DNA of 34,142 bases from Fimenecus sp045531435 (lineage in GTDB: Bacteria > Bacillota > Clostridia > Oscillospirales > Acutalibacteraceae), in the NCBI GenBank assembly GCA_045531435.1, contig JAZSDZ010000053.1, positions 1 to 34,142 of the forward strand. The letters are read 5' to 3'. This document shows positions 15,428 through 24,454 of this stretch, one piece after another. Each line of letters begins with the position of its first letter. Position 1 is the first letter of the stretch. The notes beneath the pieces are model-generated. The model worked only from the letters and a program-made list of their open reading frames with translations, ran no database searches and had not been told where the DNA came from. Made by a program: the position numbers and the translations under genes.

Positions 15428-16252
15428 ATGGCAGGTAAAAATGGACACAAAGCAGCATTCCCTATAGGGCTAATTGTTGTTATACTTGCTGTGGTTGGTC
15501 TTATTACTGTTATTGTGGCAGGTGTTAAAGGTGTTGATGCTGCCATTGACAAGACAAAGAAATATGAGGAGTATGAAAAGTTTTTCACTCCTGTTGTGCT
15601 TATTGACCCTGATACCTTTGACGATATCACAAAAGCAGATATGAGTCAGCTCATGGAAATATCTCTTTGGTCTTTGCTTAAAAATGATGTTGCTCCTAAT
15701 TCTTTTGAAAGTAACGAGAATGGACTTTCAATTCCGAAATCAGCGGTTGAAGAAGAATTTGTAGAGCTTTTTGGTTCGGAAATTACACCTGTTCACGGAA
15801 CAGTAGAAGGATATGGTATTGACTTTGTATATGACACAGCATCTGAATCATATACAGTTCCTCTTACAGGTGTTACTCCTATTTATACACCAGATGTTGT
15901 TAAAGTGACAAAAACAACAGATACAGTTGTTGTAACTGTGGCTTGTCTTGCAGGTGATGCTTGGGAACAAAGCGATAATGGTGAAATGGTTGCGCCAACA
16001 CCTGATAAATATATCAAGATAACATTGCGAGAAAACAATGAAAATCTTTTTATTTCTGCAATTCAGAATACAACTGCTCCTGAAGTGGCGATAACACAGG
16101 TAAGACCTGGAAATAAAGTGGAAGATGTAGATTTGATTGGTAAGGCGGAGCTTACTGAAGCACAGACAACACAAGCAACCGAGACAACTACAAGTGAAGC
16201 TGAGTTATCAACAGAAAACACTACTGCACAAGAAACAACAACTGCACAGTAG
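15428..16252 (+). CDS. Membrane-anchored extracytoplasmic protein with Thr/Glu-rich tail, unknown function
   Basis: The 274-residue protein has a short basic N-terminus and one helix at about residues 12-33 (FPIGLIVVILAVVGLITVIV). A folded outer region follows, and then a low-complexity C-terminal tail of about 35 residues rich in Thr, Glu, Gln and Ala, ending TTTAQ. I see no cysteine after the helix that would mark a lipoprotein and no LPXTG motif. The tail resembles linker or wall-spanning segments. The gene begins 5 bases after proA and is probably on the proBA transcript, though a link to proline is not evident. Function unknown. Confidence 0.78.
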   Translation: MAGKNGHKAAFPIGLIVVILAVVGLITVIVAGVKGVDAAIDKTKKYEEYEKFFTPVVLIDPDTFDDITKADMSQLMEISLWSLLKNDVAPNSFESNENGLSIPKSAVEEEFVELFGSEITPVHGTVEGYGIDFVYDTASESYTVPLTGVTPIYTPDVVKVTKTTDTVVVTVACLAGDAWEQSDNGEMVAPTPDKYIKITLRENNENLFISAIQNTTAPEVAITQVRPGNKVEDVDLIGKAELTEAQTTQATETTTSEAELSTENTTAQETTTAQ

Positions 16253-16403
16253 TGCTATATATCAATCCGTTACGGGTATGGGCTTTTTGAAAAGCAAGGC
16301 TTACCCAGACCCTGATAATACGGTCGTCTTATTATATTTTATGAAAATTCAGCGGACAAGTGACAAAAAATATAAAAGCAATAACATAAAGTGAGGATTA
16401 TTT
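16253..16403 (+). other. Structured 150-bp intergenic segment upstream of prfB
   Basis: The interval before prfB is unusually rich in nested complementarity for this AT-rich region: CCGT (16267-16270) with ACGG (16320-16323), GGGTA (16274-16278) with TACCC (16302-16306), and GCTTT (16282-16286) with AAAGC (16291-16295) around a TTGA loop. There is no T run after it and no reading frame of note. It could be a 3' element of the preceding transcript, a leader of prfB or a small structured RNA. I do not recognise a known riboswitch. No convincing promoter is seen. Confidence 0.35.
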
Positions 16404-17525
16404 ATGCTCCAGTTTGAAGAATTAAAATTAAGACTTATTGCACACGAGGAAGAACTTTCTAACCTTGCAGATGCATTGGGACTTGAAAAAATGAAAAAAG
16501 AAATTGCTGCTCTTGAAGAACAACAAGCACAGGAAGGTTTCTGGGACGATATTCAGAATTCACAGAAGGTACTCCAAAAAACAAGCGTGTTAAAAAACAA
16601 GGTTTCTGCATATGAAAAACTCAAAGGTGACTATGAAGATGCTCTTGTTATGATTGAACTTGCTGACGAGGAAGATGATGAAAGCCTTGTTGACGAATGT
16701 ACACAAGGCGTTGATAAGTTTGAGAAAGACCTTGATTCACAGACTTTATCAACACTTCTCACAGGCGAATACGACTCAAAAAATGCGATTCTTACATTCC
16801 ACGCAGGTGCAGGTGGTACAGAGGCTCAGGATTGGGCGCAGATGTTATTCAGAATGTATAACCGTTGGGGTGAACGCCACGGATATAAGGTATCAACACT
16901 TGACTACCTTGATGGTGACGAAGCAGGACTTAAATCTGCTTGTATTCTTATTGAAGGTGAAAATGCTTACGGTTTTATGAAAAGTGAAGCAGGCATTCAC
17001 CGTCTTGTCCGTGTTTCACCATTCGATGCATCAGGTCGTCGTCACACATCTTTCGCATCTCTTGAAGTAATGCCCGAAATTGACGAAGACACAAATGTTG
17101 AAATCAATCCTGATGATATTGAAATGGCAGTTTATCGTGCAAGTGGTGCAGGCGGACAGAAGGTTAACAAGACTTCTTCTGCAGTTCGTCTTACTCATAA
17201 ACCGACAGGTATTGTTGTTTCTTGTCAGGTAGAAAGAAGCCAGCATCAGAATCGTGAGGTTGCTATGACAATGCTCAAATCAAAGCTTATTGAGATTAAA
17301 GAGCGTGAACACCTTGCAAAAATTGAGGATATTAAAGGTGACCACAAGGAAATTGCATGGGGTAGCCAGATTCGTTCTTATGTGTTTATGCCATATACAC
17401 TTGCAAAGGACCACAGAACATCATTTGAAAATGGTAACATAAATGCTGTTATGGATGGTGACCTTGACGGATTTATCAATGCATACCTCAAAATGCAGTC
17501 GCAGAAAAACTTGGAAAACAACTAA
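16404..17525 (+). CDS. prfB: Peptide chain release factor 2, without programmed frameshift
   Basis: The 373-residue class I release factor contains the RF2-type stop-codon recognition tripeptide SPF (RVSPFDASGRRHTSFAS) and the peptidyl-tRNA hydrolysis motif GGQ (SGAGGQKVNKTSSAVRLTH). It releases peptides at UGA and UAA. The FWDD segment and helical N-terminal domain are complete. Most bacterial prfB genes contain an in-frame UGA near codon 25 read by +1 frameshifting; here the frame is continuous, with CTTGAA where CTTTGAC would be expected. GTGAGGA about 6 to 12 bases upstream of the ATG is the ribosome binding site. It is followed by a GC-rich palindrome between convergent genes. Confidence 0.96.
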   Translation: MLQFEELKLRLIAHEEELSNLADALGLEKMKKEIAALEEQQAQEGFWDDIQNSQKVLQKTSVLKNKVSAYEKLKGDYEDALVMIELADEEDDESLVDECTQGVDKFEKDLDSQTLSTLLTGEYDSKNAILTFHAGAGGTEAQDWAQMLFRMYNRWGERHGYKVSTLDYLDGDEAGLKSACILIEGENAYGFMKSEAGIHRLVRVSPFDASGRRHTSFASLEVMPEIDEDTNVEINPDDIEMAVYRASGAGGQKVNKTSSAVRLTHKPTGIVVSCQVERSQHQNREVAMTMLKSKLIEIKEREHLAKIEDIKGDHKEIAWGSQIRSYVFMPYTLAKDHRTSFENGNINAVMDGDLDGFINAYLKMQSQKNLENN

Positions 17526-17534
17526 AAACAATAC

Positions 17535-17558
17535 AAGGCGGGGTCATGACCCCGCCTT
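17535..17558. terminator. Perfect GC-rich 24-bp palindrome between convergent genes
   Basis: The half-site AAGGCGGGGTCA is followed by its exact reverse complement, giving a hairpin of ten or more base pairs with a tiny loop. It lies between the ends of prfB (+) and the membrane protein gene (-). Neither side has a long T run (plus side ACCATTTATA, minus side GTATTGTTTTTA); the minus side is better. It is probably a shared terminator. Confidence 0.65.
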
Positions 17559-17586
17559 ACCATTTATATAATTATTATGTGTTGAT

Positions 17587-18309
17587 TTATTTGTTTTTTG
17601 CAGCTTTTTTCATCTGCTTTTCTTTTTCGTCACTGTAATTAACAATTATTACAGATATTGACCACAAGCAGATTCCAAGCAATAAGAACATTACTGCAAA
17701 AAATGCTCCGTCGAGAGTACAAAGAATAACATCACCTATAAGGCTTGTAACAGCAGATGCAATTATGCCATCCATATTAAGAATTTGAGCAACTGTGATT
17801 TCACCTGCAAGAACTTTTTCTGCGAAAAAGCCTGTAAATGAAACATAAGAAGCCAATGTGCAAAGGAAGCCTGCTACTGAAAGTCCAGTGATTACCTTGA
17901 TTTTGTTTGAGAAAACAGCAAAACCGAGGATAACAAGACCAATAATTAATGCAACTGCCAAAAATACAACTGCAACAATAATAGGACGGAAAAGTGCATT
18001 CTGAAGAACTGATGCCTTGAAATCAAAATCATCATTTGTGAAACTTGAAAACAAGTCGATTAATTCAGGCAATCTATGTAATGAAATTGATTCATAAGTT
18101 GTGTGAAGAGTTCCACCGGTTGCACTCTCACTACCAAGGTTGCCAATTGTTCCAAGAAGGTTTGAAATATCTGTGTGTGCAATTTCAAAAGTGAAAATGT
18201 TTGCAAAATATACTGCAGGGTACATGGCAATCGCCATAATTGCCGTTACAACACGATAAAAAATATCAAAGCCTGTTGCTTTTTGCTTAATAGAATTTGT
18301 TTTACTCAT
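17587..18309 (-). CDS. Hypothetical membrane protein with about four helices
   Basis: The 240-residue protein has hydrophobic segments near residues 17-38, 108-132, 138-160 and 203-228. A soluble loop of about 65 residues lies between the first two, and the C-terminus is lysine-rich (EKEKQMKKAAKNK). I do not recognise a family and see no catalytic motif. The gene starts 3 bases after the glnS stop on the same strand, so it is the last gene of the glycerophosphodiesterase-gltX-glnS operon. Co-transcription with tRNA synthetases does not by itself suggest a role. Confidence 0.75.
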   Translation of the reverse strand: MSKTNSIKQKATGFDIFYRVVTAIMAIAMYPAVYFANIFTFEIAHTDISNLLGTIGNLGSESATGGTLHTTYESISLHRLPELIDLFSSFTNDDFDFKASVLQNALFRPIIVAVVFLAVALIIGLVILGFAVFSNKIKVITGLSVAGFLCTLASYVSFTGFFAEKVLAGEITVAQILNMDGIIASAVTSLIGDVILCTLDGAFFAVMFLLLGICLWSISVIIVNYSDEKEKQMKKAAKNK

Positions 18310-18312
18310 ATT

Positions 18313-19974
18313 TTATTTCCCCCAAGAAGAGTTAAGTTGTACTGTTCTGTTGAAAACAACTTTTTCATCACTTGATGTAATATCAACACAGAAATATCCC
18401 TGACGCATAAACTGGAATGTGTCTCCAACCTTAAGACCATCTTTAAGTCCGCCTTCGATTAAGCAGTTTTCAAGGATAACAAGTGATTCAGGGTTAAGGT
18501 TATCTGTGAATGCACCTGCTGATTCATCAGAAGGATTTTCTTTGTTAAAGAGTCTGTCGTAAAGACGAACTTCAGCTCTAAAAGAATCTGCTTCGCTTAC
18601 CCAATGTAATGTACCCTTTACTTTTCTGCCGTCAGGAGAGTTACCACCACGACTTTCAGGGTCATAAGTACAATGAACACAAGTAACATTTCCGTTTTCG
18701 TCTGTGTCATAACCAATACATTTAACGAAATATGCACTTTTAAGACGAACTTCATTACCAGGGAAGAGTCTAAAATACTTTTTGACAGGCTCAATCATAA
18801 AGTCTTCCTGTTCAACATAGAGAGTCTTGCCGAAAGTAACTTTTCTTGTACCCATTTCAGGATGTTCAGGATGAATTTCAACATCCAATGTTTCAGTCTG
18901 TCCTTCAGGATAATTATCAATAACAACCTTTAATGGACGAAGAACTGCCATCGCTCTTGGTGCATTTGCATTGAGCTCATCACGCACACAAGATTCAAGA
19001 AGACCATAGTCAACTACTGAATATGCCTTTGAAACACCGATTTTTTCACAGAAATTGCGGATTGCTGCTGCAGGATAGCCTCTTCTTCTCATGCCACTGA
19101 GAGTAGCCATTCGTGGGTCGTTCCAGCCATCGACAATACCTTCATTAACAAGTGCAAGGCACTTTCTCTTACTTGTAAGACAGTAGTTAAGGTTAAGACG
19201 AGCAAATTCAATCTGTCTTGGTGGTGTTGGAATATCAAGAGCCTGTAAGAACCAATCATACAAAGGTCTGTGATTTTCGAATTCAAGTGAGCAAAGAGAG
19301 TGAGTAACACCTTCCTTTGCATCTGACAATGGGTGAGCAAAGTCATACATAGGATATACACACCATTTGTCACCTGTCTGATGATGTGATACATGAGCAA
19401 TTCTGTAAATAACAGGGTCACGCATGTTGATATTAGCAGCCGCCATATCAATCTTTGCACGAAGGACTCTTGCACCATTAGGGAATTCACCATCAGTCAT
19501 TCTTTTGAATAAATCAAGGTTTTCTTCGATGCTTCTTTCTCTGTAAGGGCTGTTTTTACCTGCTTCTGTAAGAGTGCCACGATATTCTCTGATTTCATCA
19601 GCAGAAAGGTCATCAACATAAGCGAGACCTTTTTCAATAAGCTTTACTGCACATTCATAGATGAAATCGAAATAACTTGATGCAAAAAGACACTTGTTCC
19701 ATTTAAAACCGAGCCATTCAATATCCTCTTTAATTGCATCAACGTATTCTGTATCTTCTTTCTGTGGGTTTGTGTCGTCAAGACGAAGATTACATTCACC
19801 CTTATATTTTTTACTTGTTGCAAAGTTAATGCAGATTGCCTTTGCGTGACCTATATGAAGATAACCGTTTGGTTCAGGTGGAAAACGAGTCTGAACTTTA
19901 TCATAAACACCTTTTTCCAAATCTTCGTCAATAAAGTCGTGAATAAAATTTGAAATCTTTGTTACTTCTTCCAT
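18313..19974 (-). CDS. glnS: Glutaminyl-tRNA synthetase
   Basis: The 553-residue class I synthetase has the GlnRS-type signature RFPPEPNGYLHIGHAKAICI (HIGH motif) and a KMSKS-like LTSKRKCLALV. MRRRGYPAAAIRNF lies in the connecting region, and the C-terminus is the two-barrel anticodon-binding domain. The length matches the E. coli enzyme (554). It charges tRNA-Gln directly, whereas most Firmicutes instead mischarge with Glu and use GatCAB. Its neighbour gltX is 12 bases upstream in the operon, and the glnS binding site AGAGGC lies in the gap just after the gltX stop. The pairing suggests that the GluRS here need not serve tRNA-Gln. GlnRS in Clostridia is usually viewed as acquired by transfer; the base composition here looks native. 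Confidence 0.95.
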   Translation of the reverse strand: MEEVTKISNFIHDFIDEDLEKGVYDKVQTRFPPEPNGYLHIGHAKAICINFATSKKYKGECNLRLDDTNPQKEDTEYVDAIKEDIEWLGFKWNKCLFASSYFDFIYECAVKLIEKGLAYVDDLSADEIREYRGTLTEAGKNSPYRERSIEENLDLFKRMTDGEFPNGARVLRAKIDMAAANINMRDPVIYRIAHVSHHQTGDKWCVYPMYDFAHPLSDAKEGVTHSLCSLEFENHRPLYDWFLQALDIPTPPRQIEFARLNLNYCLTSKRKCLALVNEGIVDGWNDPRMATLSGMRRRGYPAAAIRNFCEKIGVSKAYSVVDYGLLESCVRDELNANAPRAMAVLRPLKVVIDNYPEGQTETLDVEIHPEHPEMGTRKVTFGKTLYVEQEDFMIEPVKKYFRLFPGNEVRLKSAYFVKCIGYDTDENGNVTCVHCTYDPESRGGNSPDGRKVKGTLHWVSEADSFRAEVRLYDRLFNKENPSDESAGAFTDNLNPESLVILENCLIEGGLKDGLKVGDTFQFMRQGYFCVDITSSDEKVVFNRTVQLNSSWGK

Positions 19975-19986
19975 AGTTACGCCTCT

Positions 19987-21642
19987 TTATGCTTTATATG
20001 TGTTTACCGCTTCGTCAATTCTTCTCATAACCTCATCAACACCGAGAATCTGTAAAATATAATACAAATCAGGTGTATTTGTACGAGAGGTAATTGCAAT
20101 ACGGATAATTGTTGAAACATCACCTACATGACCCTTGAAGGCATCAGGATTTTGTTTGTATTCCTTAACATTAGGAGTAAATCCACATTCAGAGCAAAGC
20201 TCTTTGATTTTGTTAAACCATTCTTCCTTGCTGTCATCTGCGGAGTAAACATTCTTATATTTTGTGAGAACTTCTACTGCATCTTCCTTGTTTAAATGCT
20301 CAGGAAGAGTGTAATCAGCATCGTAAAGCTCGTTGTAAAAGAAGGATACATAATCCTGAACTTCTTCCCAACACGCAATATCTTTTCTTGGTTTTGGATT
20401 TTCTCTGTCAATGTTAAGAATAGCAGTTGCTTTTTCTTTGTCGTCAACAAAGAGTGCATAAAGCACTTCGTCGTAATCCATAGCCCAATCAGTAACAAGC
20501 TTGTAAACTTGCTTTGCTGTCATAACTGAGATAACATTTTTTGATACGTCATTGAATTTAACCATATCAAAAAGTGCACCTGAAACGCTCATTTTTTTAA
20601 GATTAAATGGGAATTTACTTATATCTTCTGTCTTGTTTGCTTTTCTCCATTCCTCAAAGTTTGAGTTGAGGATTGTAAGCATGTATTCCTTAACAGAAGC
20701 TTCAGGATAACCCTTTTCAATGTAGAATGAAACATTTGCTTCAGGGTCTTTTCTCTTTGAAAGTTTGCGTTTACCACCGTTTTCTTCTTTCATAATCGGA
20801 GCGATATGAGCATATTTAAGTGGCTTATTGCCCAATGCTTTGAAAAGTTCAATGTGAACAGGCACTGATGCAATCCATTCGTCACCACGGACAACATGAG
20901 TTGTTCTCATAAGATGGTCGTCAACTGCGTGAGCAAAGTGATATGTAGGAATTCCGTCAGCCTTGAGTACAACAACGTCATTCACATTTTCGCTCATTTC
21001 AATCTTGCCTTTAATCATATCTTCAAACTTGATTTTTCTTGAAATATCACCTTTTGAACGAAGACGGACAGTAAAAGGAATACCTGCATTGACTTTTTCG
21101 ATAATTTCTTCATCAGTAAGGTCACGACATTTTGCATAAGCACCGTAATAACCCTTGATATCTTCATTTTCCTGTTTTGCACGGATATCGTCAAGGTCTT
21201 CAGGAGTGCAGAAACAAGGATAAGCTTTGCCTTCTTCCATAAGCTTCTTTGCGAAAGCACGATAGATTTCTCTGCGGTGACTTTGTGTGTATGGGCCATA
21301 GTCACCATATTCTGTGTTGTAGCCTGTAACACCCTCATCAGGAGCGACACCAAATGCTTGAAGTCCTGTTACAATACCTGTAACACCATCTTCAACTTCA
21401 CGCTTTTTGTCGGTATCTTCAATACGGAGCATAAAAACGCCACCGGTTGTGTCAGCAGTAAGCTTTGATGCAAAACCTGCATAAAGTCCACCGAAGTGAA
21501 GATATCCTGTAGGGCTTGGAGCAAATCTTGTTACCCTTGCATCTTCAGACAAATTTCTTGCAGGATAAAGTTCTTCATAATATTCTGTGGACTTGTCCAC
21601 ATCTGAAAATATAAGTTCAGCAATTTTTTTGCAGTCTGTCAT
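19987..21642 (-). CDS. gltX: Glutamyl-tRNA synthetase, long clostridial form
   Basis: The 551-residue class I synthetase contains TRFAPSPTGYLHFGGLYAGF, where HFGG stands in the HIGH position. It also has RIEDTDKKREV, DHLMRTTHVVRGDEW and the KMSKS-like KRKLSKRKDPEANVSF. It charges tRNA-Glu. It is some 60-70 residues longer than the typical bacterial enzyme, as I recall for a subgroup of Clostridia, with the excess in the C-terminal half. It lies 12 bases after the glycerophosphodiesterase and directly before glnS. The HFGG variant and the neighbouring GlnRS suggest a discriminating enzyme, which is inference. Start ATG at 21642. Confidence 0.95.
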   Translation of the reverse strand: MTDCKKIAELIFSDVDKSTEYYEELYPARNLSEDARVTRFAPSPTGYLHFGGLYAGFASKLTADTTGGVFMLRIEDTDKKREVEDGVTGIVTGLQAFGVAPDEGVTGYNTEYGDYGPYTQSHRREIYRAFAKKLMEEGKAYPCFCTPEDLDDIRAKQENEDIKGYYGAYAKCRDLTDEEIIEKVNAGIPFTVRLRSKGDISRKIKFEDMIKGKIEMSENVNDVVVLKADGIPTYHFAHAVDDHLMRTTHVVRGDEWIASVPVHIELFKALGNKPLKYAHIAPIMKEENGGKRKLSKRKDPEANVSFYIEKGYPEASVKEYMLTILNSNFEEWRKANKTEDISKFPFNLKKMSVSGALFDMVKFNDVSKNVISVMTAKQVYKLVTDWAMDYDEVLYALFVDDKEKATAILNIDRENPKPRKDIACWEEVQDYVSFFYNELYDADYTLPEHLNKEDAVEVLTKYKNVYSADDSKEEWFNKIKELCSECGFTPNVKEYKQNPDAFKGHVGDVSTIIRIAITSRTNTPDLYYILQILGVDEVMRRIDEAVNTYKA

Positions 21643-21654
21643 ATGATTAACCTC

Positions 21655-22518
21655 TTATTCAGGAAGGATTGCGTTTGTTGTAATGTATTTAACACCGCGT
21701 TCAAGCATTGTGTTAAGGAGTTCAGGAGTATCAACTGTCCAACAAGCGGCAGTAAGGTTGTTGTTGTGGATATTCTGAATAGCATCAAGGTCCTTGAGTG
21801 CTCGTTTTGCTTCAAATGCAACGCCAAAACCGTTTTCAATACATTCGTGAATTTTTTCTTCTTTAAGGCCGTGTACAAGCAACCATAATTCCATATCAGG
21901 TGAAAGACGTTTAAATTCACGAAGAATTGATGCGTGGAAAGAAATAAGGATAACATCATCTTCAATATCATAAGCACGGATGATATCAAGAAGACTCTTA
22001 ACCTTGTCAACTCGTCTATCCTTAACCTCAATCATAGGCTTGATGTTTGCTTCTTTACAGATTTCAATATATTCTTCAACAAGGCAAACACCTGAATCGG
22101 GATATTTATCAATATTTGCGCCGTTTGTAAACTTAACTTTTTTAAGTTCCTCGTATGACATTGTTTTAACGTCGCCTTTTTCTTTTGCCATTGATTGAAG
22201 CATACAGTCGTGGATAATTACCCATTTCCCGTCAGTTGTGCAATGAACATCACACTCAAGAGCATAGTAATTATATTTTGCTGCTTCACGGAAAGCATAA
22301 AGTGTATTTTCAGGAGCAACAGAAGAAAGTCCTCTGTGTGCGGTGAAGTGAACATCAGATAAATCATATTTTGCAGCCGTTACAGCAGAAACAGTATCCT
22401 TTGCAGGTTTTTCTCCGTAACGAATAGTTGTATAAGCCTTTCTCATAGCAAGGGCAATTGCTGATGGAATACCAACTGCAAGTCCAATTTTTGCAAGAGT
22501 TTTTTTGTTGTCTTTCAT
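21655..22518 (-). CDS. Glycerophosphodiester phosphodiesterase, membrane-anchored
   Basis: The 287-residue protein of the GDPD family has an N-terminal hydrophobic segment (LAKIGLAVGIPSAIALAM) that may anchor it. The TIM-barrel catalytic core follows: FTAHRGLSSVAPENT (His-Arg pair), ALECDVHCTTDGKWVIIHD (Glu, Asp and second His) and later IEVKDRRVDKV. Enzymes of this family split glycerophosphodiesters, from lipid head groups or wall teichoic material, to glycerol-3-phosphate and an alcohol. The start at 22518 has AAAGGTGA about 7 bases upstream. It is the first gene of a four-gene leftward operon behind a good promoter. The substrate is not readable from sequence. Confidence 0.9.
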   Translation of the reverse strand: MKDNKKTLAKIGLAVGIPSAIALAMRKAYTTIRYGEKPAKDTVSAVTAAKYDLSDVHFTAHRGLSSVAPENTLYAFREAAKYNYYALECDVHCTTDGKWVIIHDCMLQSMAKEKGDVKTMSYEELKKVKFTNGANIDKYPDSGVCLVEEYIEICKEANIKPMIEVKDRRVDKVKSLLDIIRAYDIEDDVILISFHASILREFKRLSPDMELWLLVHGLKEEKIHECIENGFGVAFEAKRALKDLDAIQNIHNNNLTAACWTVDTPELLNTMLERGVKYITTNAILPE

Positions 22519-22559
22519 TGAAAATCACCTTTATCTTTTTTACGAATAAAATCAAAGAT

Positions 22560-22588
22560 ATTATACTATATAATAAGAAAAAAGTAAA
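22560..22588 (-). promoter_or_regulatory. Promoter of the leftward glycerophosphodiesterase-gltX-glnS operon
   Basis: On the minus strand, TTTACT (22588-22583) and a perfect TATAAT (22565-22560) are separated by 17 bases. The first start codon is about 42 bases further on. Confidence 0.68.
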
Positions 22589-22644
22589 CTGTATATTTCA
22601 AAAAATTAAAAGTGTTTAAACTTCCTTCTCGAAAAACGAAAATC

Positions 22645-22673
22645 TTGCCTTTTAAGGATGGTTGTGCTATAAT
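22645..22673 (+). promoter_or_regulatory. Promoter of the M23 peptidase operon (extended -10)
   Basis: TTGCCT (22645-22650), a 17-base spacer and perfect TATAAT (22668-22673) preceded by TGC, an extended -10 element. It is back to back with the leftward operon promoter 80 bases away. Confidence 0.75.
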
Positions 22674-22735
22674 GCAATTATATATTGGGTTATTATGAGC
22701 GAGTATGCGAATTTTCTTGAAAGGAGTGATAGCCA

Positions 22736-24436
22736 ATGGGTTTTTTTGATACAATTTATCGTCAGATTTACTATATCGGAATACAGACATTGCGTTATGG
22801 TAAGAGATTTTTCAGTTGGCTTTTATCACTGCTTTTCAAACCTATAAAAGCTGTTGGGACACTCATATTTACACTTTTCATTGTTATTGACAAGTATGCG
22901 CTTAAAACATTTCATACAAGGGTCAAGGAGTTAAAAAGTCTTTTTAAGGAAGCAAAAACTGTTTCGGAAAATACCTCTGAAACTAAAAACCGAAAGAATA
23001 ATGTACGTCACGCTAAAAGGGTGTTCAGACGATACAAAAATGCTTTTGTATATGTGTCAAATTTTGCCTTGCCTGTAATTTCCTTTCTGATTCTTTTGAA
23101 TGTGATTGTATTTTGGGCAAATTCAGCATTTGCACTTGAAATTAATTATAATGATGAAGTAATAGGTTATGTTCGGGATGAATCTGTGTATAAAGAGGCA
23201 AGAAAACTTGCATACGACAGATTGGATATAAATACAGCCACAGTGGGACTTCCGCAGGAAGAGGGTAAGACAACACAGCTTATTGGCGATGCAGAGTACA
23301 AAATTAAAAGAGTAAAACGAGTTCAATATAATGATGCTACGGAAATTTGTGACATGCTTATTGAAAAATCGGATAATAAAATCACCAATGCCTGCGGAGT
23401 TTATGTTGATAATAAGTTTGTTTGTGCAGTCAAAAATGAAACAGATGCATTGATTGTTTTTGATGCGATTTTAGCAGAGCATGAAACAGGTGAAGCAAAT
23501 GCCGTTGTCAGCTTTGTTGAAAATATAGACTATGTTCAGGGTCTTTATCTTGATAGCGATAAGGTTATCAAGGACGCGGAGTATTTAAAGGGTAAACTCA
23601 GTTCAAATAAAAGTGAAAACAGATATTATACGGTTGCAGAAGGGGATACCATAATAGATATCGCCAAGAAAAACGATGTTTCAACTTCTCAATTATATGC
23701 ACTGAATCCTGAATTGACAGAAACATTGCAGATCGGGCAAGAACTTCTTGTATCAAAGGCAGTTGAGTTTATTCGGGTGCAGACAACGAAAACTGAATAC
23801 AAAGAAGCTGAAATTCCTTACGATACAGTGACCATAAATACAAGTAGCCTTTATGTCGGTGACAAAAAGACTGTTACAAAGGGTGAAAATGGCGTTGAGC
23901 GTATAACGGAGCTTGTAACATATATTGATGGTGTTAAGGTGGAGTCAAAAGAAGTTTCACGAACAACCATTAAGGAAGCAGTCAGCGAAAAAATTCAGGT
24001 TGGTACAAAAAAACAGACATCTTCGTCAAGCTCATCCGGTTTATCAAAAGGAAAACTCAGATGGCCGACAATAGGTGCAAATCAGGTGTCTTCGCCATAT
24101 GGTCGTCGTGATTTTGGTGATGGTTGGCACGGTGGTATCGATATTGTTCGTCCTGGTGGAAGTTCAGGATGTACAGTTGTTGCTGCAGAAGCAGGTGTTG
24201 TAACATTTGCAGGTTGGTATGGTTCAGGTGGATATACTGTTATTATCGACCATGGAAAGGGACTCACAACAATGTATAATCATATGCAGAATACATTGAA
24301 GGTTAAAGCCGGACAGCGTGTGTCAAGAGGTCAGCCAATAGGCAATATCGGTGCAACGGGTTATGTTACAGGTGCGCATCTTCACTTTGAAGTAAAGGTG
24401 AATGGTAAAAATGTCAACCCGGCATTGTATTTATAA
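22736..24436 (+). CDS. M23 peptidase with LysM and G5 domains (cell-wall hydrolase)
   Basis: The 566-residue protein has a basic N-terminus with a hydrophobic stretch (about 27-60) and a clear membrane helix at about 112-133. An outer stalk follows, then a LysM domain (about 296-341, YYTVAEGDTIIDIAKKNDVS), a G5-like domain (about 345-430, ending KEAVSEKIQVGTKK), a Ser-rich linker and a C-terminal M23 domain. The M23 domain shows SPYGRRDFGDGWHGGIDIV (first zinc ligands in HGGID) and AHLHFE (last ligand). It should cut peptidoglycan cross-bridges or stem peptides; both binding modules fit wall attachment. AGGAG lies 9 bases before the ATG. The HprK-like kinase gene follows 18 bases downstream, so they share a transcript. 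Confidence 0.93.
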   Translation: MGFFDTIYRQIYYIGIQTLRYGKRFFSWLLSLLFKPIKAVGTLIFTLFIVIDKYALKTFHTRVKELKSLFKEAKTVSENTSETKNRKNNVRHAKRVFRRYKNAFVYVSNFALPVISFLILLNVIVFWANSAFALEINYNDEVIGYVRDESVYKEARKLAYDRLDINTATVGLPQEEGKTTQLIGDAEYKIKRVKRVQYNDATEICDMLIEKSDNKITNACGVYVDNKFVCAVKNETDALIVFDAILAEHETGEANAVVSFVENIDYVQGLYLDSDKVIKDAEYLKGKLSSNKSENRYYTVAEGDTIIDIAKKNDVSTSQLYALNPELTETLQIGQELLVSKAVEFIRVQTTKTEYKEAEIPYDTVTINTSSLYVGDKKTVTKGENGVERITELVTYIDGVKVESKEVSRTTIKEAVSEKIQVGTKKQTSSSSSSGLSKGKLRWPTIGANQVSSPYGRRDFGDGWHGGIDIVRPGGSSGCTVVAAEAGVVTFAGWYGSGGYTVIIDHGKGLTTMYNHMQNTLKVKAGQRVSRGQPIGNIGATGYVTGAHLHFEVKVNGKNVNPALYL

Positions 24437-24454
24437 AGTATAGCAGGAGTTAAT

